From an uncultured Hyphomicrobiales bacterium (GTDB lineage Bacteria > Pseudomonadota > Alphaproteobacteria > Rhizobiales > Beijerinckiaceae), in assembly GCA_903825465.1 (NCBI GenBank), contig CAIKAR010000028.1:1-45467 (forward strand): a stretch of DNA of 45,467 nt, written 5' to 3'. A program made the translations under genes and the position numbers. This document shows positions 41,214-45,467 of the stretch, one piece after another; the first letter of the stretch is position 1, and every line of letters begins with the position of its first letter. The notes beneath the pieces are model-generated. The model saw only the letters and a list, made by a program, of their open reading frames with translations, did no database searches and was not told the DNA's origin.

Positions 41214-42575
41214 ATGGCCGTCAGCACAACGCTCACCGAACAGCAAATCACCGCGCGCATCGAACGCCTGCCGATGTCGGGCTGGTACGCGCGGCTGATG
41301 TCGATCGTCGGCACGGCGCATTTCTTCGACGCCTTCGATTCGCTCACCATCGCCATCGTGCTGCCGATCCTCGCCGGCCTCTGGAAGATTTCCTTCGGCG
41401 AAATCGGCGTTTTGATATCGGCGGGCTTCGTTGGCCAGATGATCGGCGCCATCGGCTTCGGCTGGCTCGCGGAGCGTCACGGACGCCTGCGCGTGCTGCG
41501 ATGGACGCTGGTCATCATGGCGGTTTTCAGCGTCGCCTGCGCCTACGCCTGGGACTATAATTCGCTGTTGACGTTCCGCACCCTGCAGGGGATCGGGCTC
41601 GGCGCCGAAGTGCCGATCGCCGCCACCTGGCTCAACGAATTCACTCCCGCCAAGTACCGCGGGCGGACGATCATGTTCCTGCAATCCTGCTTCGCCGGCG
41701 GCATCGTCATCACCTCGCTTGTGGCGATCTGGGTCATTCCGCGTTTCGGCTGGCAGGCGATGTTTTTGCTGGGCACGCTGCCGATCCTGCTCGCCATAGG
41801 CATGCGCTGGATGGCGCCGGAATCGGCGCGCTGGCTCGCCGCCAACAAGCGTTTGCCGGAGGCGGACAAAGTCGTGTCCGACATCGAGGCGCGCGCCGCG
41901 GCGAACGGGCCATTGCCGCCGTTGCCCGACGACATCCCGGAAATCGTCGCGGAAAAAGCCTCGTTCCGCGACCTGTTCCAGGGCGTCTATTTCAAACGCA
42001 CGCTGACGGCCTGGGCGATGTGCTTCGCCACGGCCTTCGTCGGCTATGGCCTGCTGACCTGGTTGCCGAGCATTTTCCGAACCGTGTTCAAGCTGCCCAA
42101 CGAGCAAGTGCTGCAATACAACTTTATCTTCGCTTTCGTGGGGTTCCTTGGCGGGGTCGCCGGCCTGCTTTTGATCGACAAGCTCGGCCGCAAAATCTGC
42201 TTCACCGCCGCTTTCGCCGGCGGCGCTCTCGGCATGCTGGCGCTGTGGCTTGTCGGCGACGCGCGCACGGCGGCGCATGTCATCGTGTTTGGCTGTTTCA
42301 GCCAGTTCTTCCTGTCGTTCCTGCTGACCGGCGTCTATCTCTACATTCCCGAAACCTATCCGACTCGCATGCGCGCGCTCGGCGTCGGCGTCGCCAGTTC
42401 GTGGCTGCGCATCGCCTCGATCATCACGCCGCTCGCGGTGGGCTCGATCCTGACGGGATCGAACCTCGGCGCGGCGTTCCTGATGTTCGGGGTCGTGGCG
42501 GTCGCCGGCTCCATCGTCGTGGCGACATGCTGCGTGGAGACGCGCGGACGGGTGCTGGAGGAGATTTCGCCGTGA
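41214..42575 (+). CDS. MFS transporter (aromatic acid/sugar porter type)
   Basis: Proton-coupled membrane carrier, 453 aa, 12 predicted helices. GWLAERHGRLRVLRWTLVIM is the cytoplasmic loop 2-3 motif (GxLaDrxGRkxxl), GIGLGAEVPIAATWLNEFTP the helix 5 region of SP/AAHS porters, and PETYPTRMRALGVGVASSW the late cytoplasmic loop with the PETxPT motif. GGGGGGAA precedes ATG 41214. Divergent from a Rieske oxygenase, so it may import that enzyme's aromatic substrate. Ligand unknown. Followed after 78 bp by a threonine aldolase gene. Confidence 0.92.
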   Translation: MAVSTTLTEQQITARIERLPMSGWYARLMSIVGTAHFFDAFDSLTIAIVLPILAGLWKISFGEIGVLISAGFVGQMIGAIGFGWLAERHGRLRVLRWTLVIMAVFSVACAYAWDYNSLLTFRTLQGIGLGAEVPIAATWLNEFTPAKYRGRTIMFLQSCFAGGIVITSLVAIWVIPRFGWQAMFLLGTLPILLAIGMRWMAPESARWLAANKRLPEADKVVSDIEARAAANGPLPPLPDDIPEIVAEKASFRDLFQGVYFKRTLTAWAMCFATAFVGYGLLTWLPSIFRTVFKLPNEQVLQYNFIFAFVGFLGGVAGLLLIDKLGRKICFTAAFAGGALGMLALWLVGDARTAAHVIVFGCFSQFFLSFLLTGVYLYIPETYPTRMRALGVGVASSWLRIASIITPLAVGSILTGSNLGAAFLMFGVVAVAGSIVVATCCVETRGRVLEEISP

Positions 42576-42653
42576 CGCGAGGGTTGCGGCGGCACCGGGA
42601 TGCGGCCACATAGGGCGAAGCGCCTTTCGCGATTCCGCCACCCGGTCCGCCTC

Positions 42654-43715
42654 ATGTTCTTCGCCAGCGACAACGCCTCGGGCGCCTCGCCCAAAGTCCT
42701 CGCCGCCCTGGTCGCGGCCAACGGCGGCGCGGCGACGCCCTATGGCGCGGACGATTACACGGCGGGCGCGGAAGCCGCGCTCAGCCAACTCTTCGAGCGC
42801 GATTGCGCCGTGTTTCTGGTGACCACCGGCACGGCGGCGAACGCGCTGGCGCTGGCGAGCCTCTGTCCGCCCTGGGGCGCGGTCTTCTGCCATCGCGACG
42901 CCCATGTGATGGACGACGAATGCGGCGCGCCGGAGTTTTTCACGGCGGGCGCGAAACTGGTCGCGCTGCGCGGCCAGCGCGGCAAGTTGCCGGCCGCGGG
43001 GCTCGAGGGCGCGCTGCGCAATTATCCGCGCGGCGTTATAAAGCAAGTGCAGCCGGGCGCGCTCACCATCACGCAGGCCACGGAAAGCGGCACGCTCTAT
43101 TCGCTGGCGGAAATCCGCGCCCTCGCCGACCTCGCCCACGCGGCGGGGGTCGGCGTTCATATGGACGGCGCGCGCTTCGCCAACGCGCTGGCGGCGCTTG
43201 GCGCCAGTCCGGCGGAAATGAGCTGGAAAGCGGGTGTCGATGTCCTGTCGTTCGGCGCCAGCAAGAACGGCACGCTGTTTTGCGAGGCGGTGGTGTTCTT
43301 CGACAAGGCCATGGCGGCGGATTTCGCCTATCGCCGCAAGCGCGGCGGGCACACCCTGTCGAAGGGCCGCTATCTCGGCGCGCAAATGCTCGCCTATCTC
43401 GACAACGGCCATTGGCTCGACCTCGCCCGCCACGCCAACGCCATGGCGCGCCGCCTCGCCGACGGACTGGCCGCGGCCGGCGCGCGGATTCCGCTGGGAT
43501 GCGAGGCCAACGAGGTCTTCGCCATCGTGCCGCGCGTTGCGGAAGCGGCGTTGAAGGCCGCCGGCGCGCGCTACTACGACTGGGGCGCGCGGGGAATGGA
43601 GGGCGTCGACCGCGTCGCTGGCGACGAGATTCAGTTGCGGCTGGTGGCGTCGTTCCAGACGACCAGCGAAGAGGTCGATCGTTTCGTGGAAATCGCGCGC
43701 CTGGCCGCGGCCTGA
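42654..43715 (+). CDS. ltaE: Low-specificity L-threonine aldolase / beta-eliminating lyase
   Basis: PLP-dependent fold type I enzyme that cleaves L-threonine or allo-threonine to glycine and acetaldehyde, 353 aa. MFFASDNASGASPKVLAALV is the typical N-terminus, DDYTAGAEAALSQLF follows, VHMDGARFANALAAL holds the PLP-contacting Asp and Arg, and LSFGASKNGTLFCEAV the Schiff-base Lys. RRKRGGHTLSKGRYL closes the site. Start ATG 42654 lacks a ribosome-binding site, but an earlier in-frame ATG at 42600 adds unrelated residues. Confidence 0.93.
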   Translation: MFFASDNASGASPKVLAALVAANGGAATPYGADDYTAGAEAALSQLFERDCAVFLVTTGTAANALALASLCPPWGAVFCHRDAHVMDDECGAPEFFTAGAKLVALRGQRGKLPAAGLEGALRNYPRGVIKQVQPGALTITQATESGTLYSLAEIRALADLAHAAGVGVHMDGARFANALAALGASPAEMSWKAGVDVLSFGASKNGTLFCEAVVFFDKAMAADFAYRRKRGGHTLSKGRYLGAQMLAYLDNGHWLDLARHANAMARRLADGLAAAGARIPLGCEANEVFAIVPRVAEAALKAAGARYYDWGARGMEGVDRVAGDEIQLRLVASFQTTSEEVDRFVEIARLAAA

Positions 43716-43810
43716 AACCGGCGGCGAAATCGCTTTCCCGAACGAGGGCGTTGGCATAGCCTGTCCTTCGAGGCCGCCTTCAGAGCGGGTCCGCGTTCGG
43801 AGGAAAGTTC

Positions 43811-44824
43811 ATGGGGAAGTCGAATTTGACCGGGATCGTCGCGGCCACCGCGCTCGCGGCTGGTCTCGCGATGGCGGCGAGCGCCGCGCGCGCGCAGGCG
43901 GCGGCGAATTCGAACACCGCGCCGAACCCTTATCACGAGGAGGTCGGCTGGGCGAAAAACGCCGTCGGCAGGCCCTTCGGCGCGACGGGCGCGATCGGCA
44001 TCGACCGCGATGGCAAGAGCGTCTGGGTGTTTGACCGCTGCGGCGGCGCCACTTGCGAAAAGTCGAAGATCGCGCCGATCATGAAGTTCGATTCCAACGG
44101 CGCGCTTCTGACGGCCCTCGGCTCGGGCCTGTTCAACGCGCCGCACGGCTTCTTTGCCGACAAGGACGGCTTTCTCTGGGTCACCGACTTCGTTGGCGGG
44201 AATGGCAAGGGCCACACCGTCATGAAACTCGATCAAACCGGCAAGGTGCTGATGACGCTCGGCAAGCCCGGCGTCGCCGGCGACGGTCCCGACGAATTCA
44301 ACGCGCCGTCGGATGTTCTGGTGGCTCCGAGCGGGCATATCTTCGTCGCCGACGGCCACGGCGGCAAGACCAACGGCCGCATCGTCGAGTTCGCCAACGA
44401 CGGCAAGTTCATCAAGACATGGGGCAAGCCCGGCAAGGAGACCGGCGAATTCGACACGCCGCACAAGCTGGCGTTGGATTCGCAAGGCCGCCTGTTTGTC
44501 GCGGACCGCGGCAACAACCGCCTCCAGATCTTCGATCAGGACGGAAAATTCCTGGCCGAGTGGAAGCAATTCGGCCGGCCAAGCAGTGTCTTCATCGACA
44601 AACACGATGTGATCTTCGTCGCGGATTCGCAATCCAGCGACAAGACCAATCCCGGCTTTCAGCAAGGCATCCGCGTCGGCGACGCGAAGACGGGCGAGAT
44701 CACCGCCTTCATTCCCGAAACCAAGCAATTGGGCGCGCTCGAGGGCGTGGCGGCGGACGACGCCGGCAACGTCTACGGCGGCTACACCAACACGATGGAT
44801 TTCAAGCGTTTCGTGAAAAACTGA
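43811..44824 (+). CDS. Exported NHL-repeat beta-propeller protein
   Basis: The 337-aa protein has a signal peptide (LTGIVAATALAAGLAMAASA, then ARAQ) and a six-bladed NHL propeller: IGIDRDGKSVWVFDRC, GFFADKDGFLWVTDFVG, DVLVAPSGHIFVADGHGG, KLALDSQGRLFVADRGNNRL, SVFIDKHDVIFVADSQ, GVAADDAGNVYGGYT. It resembles proteins annotated as peptidylamidoglycolate lyase-like but bacterial members have no established reaction. Likely periplasmic. AGGA lies about seven bases upstream of the ATG, and CATAGC near 43756 is a possible -10 box. Two Cys in blade 1 (RCGGATCEK) may form a disulphide. Confidence 0.88.
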   Translation: MGKSNLTGIVAATALAAGLAMAASAARAQAAANSNTAPNPYHEEVGWAKNAVGRPFGATGAIGIDRDGKSVWVFDRCGGATCEKSKIAPIMKFDSNGALLTALGSGLFNAPHGFFADKDGFLWVTDFVGGNGKGHTVMKLDQTGKVLMTLGKPGVAGDGPDEFNAPSDVLVAPSGHIFVADGHGGKTNGRIVEFANDGKFIKTWGKPGKETGEFDTPHKLALDSQGRLFVADRGNNRLQIFDQDGKFLAEWKQFGRPSSVFIDKHDVIFVADSQSSDKTNPGFQQGIRVGDAKTGEITAFIPETKQLGALEGVAADDAGNVYGGYTNTMDFKRFVKN

Positions 44825-44960
44825 GCGGCGGCGGGCGCGGCGACCGCCTCGCGCTGCCGCGTGTTAACGCAATCCGCCCAATCCCCGCCGCAATCCCGCC
44901 ATTTCGGCCTATCATGAAAGGGCAAGCCCGGCTGTTCGACCGGAGAGACAGGAGCGCGCG

Positions 44961-45467
44961 ATGGCCTCGAATTTGGTGTTGAGGGGTTTGTTGGGGTTAG
45001 CCCTGGCCGGCGTCGCCGCGGTTCCGGCGCGGGCGCAGTTTTTCGGCTATGACAACGGGCCTCAATATTATGACGACAACGCCGCGCAGGCGCCCGCGCC
45101 GCGCGTTATTGAACGCCGATTGGCGCGGCAGGGTTGGCGGCTCGCCGGCCCCATGCGCTTCAACGGCGATGTCGTTGTCGCCAACGCGGTCGATGGGAAT
45201 GGCCGCCGCGCCCGGCTGGTGATCGACCCTCTCGATGGCTCGATTTTGCAGCGCTTCGCCACGGTCGAGCCGCGACCCCCGGGGCCCCTGGCGCCGCGCG
45301 GCGATAATTTTGGCGCCCCGCGCGGCGACAATTATGGCCTGAACTCCGGCGACGAGGATCCTTTGGCCGCCCGCGGCCCGAGTTCGGGGTTTCTCGAGGA
45401 TGGCTCGCCCGCCGCGCCCTTATCGTCGCCATCGCCGCGGGTCGAGCCGCGCGCCGCGAAGCCGAAA
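44961..45467 (+). CDS. Exported protein with PepSY-like domain (partial at right edge)
   Basis: The frame from ATG 44961 reads to the last base without a stop (169 residues seen). Signal peptide MASNLVLRGLLGLALAGVAA, then PARAQ. A short domain RRLARQGWRLAGPMRFNGDV and VDGNGRRARLVIDPLDGSIL resembles the PepSY-like unit of many Rhizobiales periplasmic proteins. It is followed by a Pro-, Gly- and Asp-rich tail containing a 24-bp direct repeat. GGAG lies seven bases upstream of the ATG. TATCAT at 44910-44915 may be a -10 box. Function unknown. Confidence 0.75.
   Translation, partial: MASNLVLRGLLGLALAGVAAVPARAQFFGYDNGPQYYDDNAAQAPAPRVIERRLARQGWRLAGPMRFNGDVVVANAVDGNGRRARLVIDPLDGSILQRFATVEPRPPGPLAPRGDNFGAPRGDNYGLNSGDEDPLAARGPSSGFLEDGSPAAPLSSPSPRVEPRAAKPK
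45291..45338. repeat. 24-bp tandem repeat inside the partial exported gene
   Basis: Two units (45291-45314, 45315-45338) encode APRGDNFG and APRGDNYG, differing at three bases. In frame, so copy-number change would only lengthen or shorten the tail. Confidence 0.85.

Noticed and set aside
41055-43757. A 900-codon minus-strand open frame opposite the MFS and threonine aldolase genes
   Set aside because: Antisense shadow; the plus strand encodes well-recognised proteins throughout.
1-45467. CRISPR array, tRNA/rRNA gene, insertion sequence, prophage or integrase in the window
   Set aside because: No regularly spaced repeats, no cloverleaf or rRNA sequence, and no transposase or integrase motifs were seen on either strand.

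Overview
This 45.5 kb window is ordinary chromosomal DNA from a GC-rich alphaproteobacterium, most likely a Hyphomicrobiales (Rhizobiales) relative. The placement rests on ChpT (the CckA-to-CtrA histidine phosphotransferase, found only in Alphaproteobacteria), a DUF1674 SdhAF4-type protein, an RskA/ECF sigma pair, and several orphan TTT/Bug-type solute receptors. Strong GC3 bias produces very long antisense open frames, which I left out. I saw no tRNA, rRNA, CRISPR array, transposase, integrase or phage gene.

Layout. 0-1.4 kb: start of the atp operon on the minus strand (atpH, then atpA running off the left edge). 1.7-4.3 kb: exported glutathione peroxidase, a Bug-type receptor, DUF1674 protein, then a membrane-anchored thermonuclease behind a short AT-rich promoter island. 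4.3-6.9 kb: a minus-strand operon of class II aldolase, CysQ-like phosphatase and a second Bug receptor, coupled by ATGA overlaps, with an 18-bp tandem repeat at the last junction. 7-11 kb: DUF1801, photolyase, DoxX, RskA-type anti-sigma and ECF sigma factor, a plausible light/oxidative stress group. 11-12.2 kb: chpT and rpmF, convergent on a shared hairpin terminator. 12.3-16.9 kb: a complete branched-chain amino acid type ABC importer (livFGMH plus binding protein).

17-25 kb: exported protein of unknown function, VanB/PDR-type reductase, ExoD, a 1216-aa fused 5-oxoprolinase/hydantoinase, DUF3253, DUF599, then a glutathione S-transferase translationally coupled to a KirBac potassium channel. 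26-32.5 kb: small exported protein, class III alcohol dehydrogenase, FMN-dependent lactate/hydroxyacid dehydrogenase divergent from a third Bug receptor, TPR protein, small exported protein, and a folB/folM-like pteridine pair. 32.8-44.8 kb: an accessory catabolic stretch: IclR regulator, cupin, DUF2267 protein, D-2-hydroxyacid dehydrogenase, ACMSD-like amidohydrolase, IorAB-type molybdenum hydroxylase, Rieske oxygenase divergent from an MFS transporter across a palindromic site, threonine aldolase and an NHL-repeat exported protein. A PepSY-like exported protein runs off the right edge.

How the genes fit together. Much of the window concerns uptake and oxidation of small organic acids and possibly aromatic or N-heterocyclic compounds: three TTT receptors without TctA/TctB, a Liv importer, an MFS carrier, hydroxyacid dehydrogenases, hydroxylases and hydrolases. 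The best candidates for something not yet described are the 32.8-44.8 kb hydroxylase/hydrolase group, the aldolase-phosphatase-receptor operon with its repeat-bearing junction, and the GST-KirBac pair. No single feature proves a new system. All product calls come from motif recognition by eye; no database search was run.
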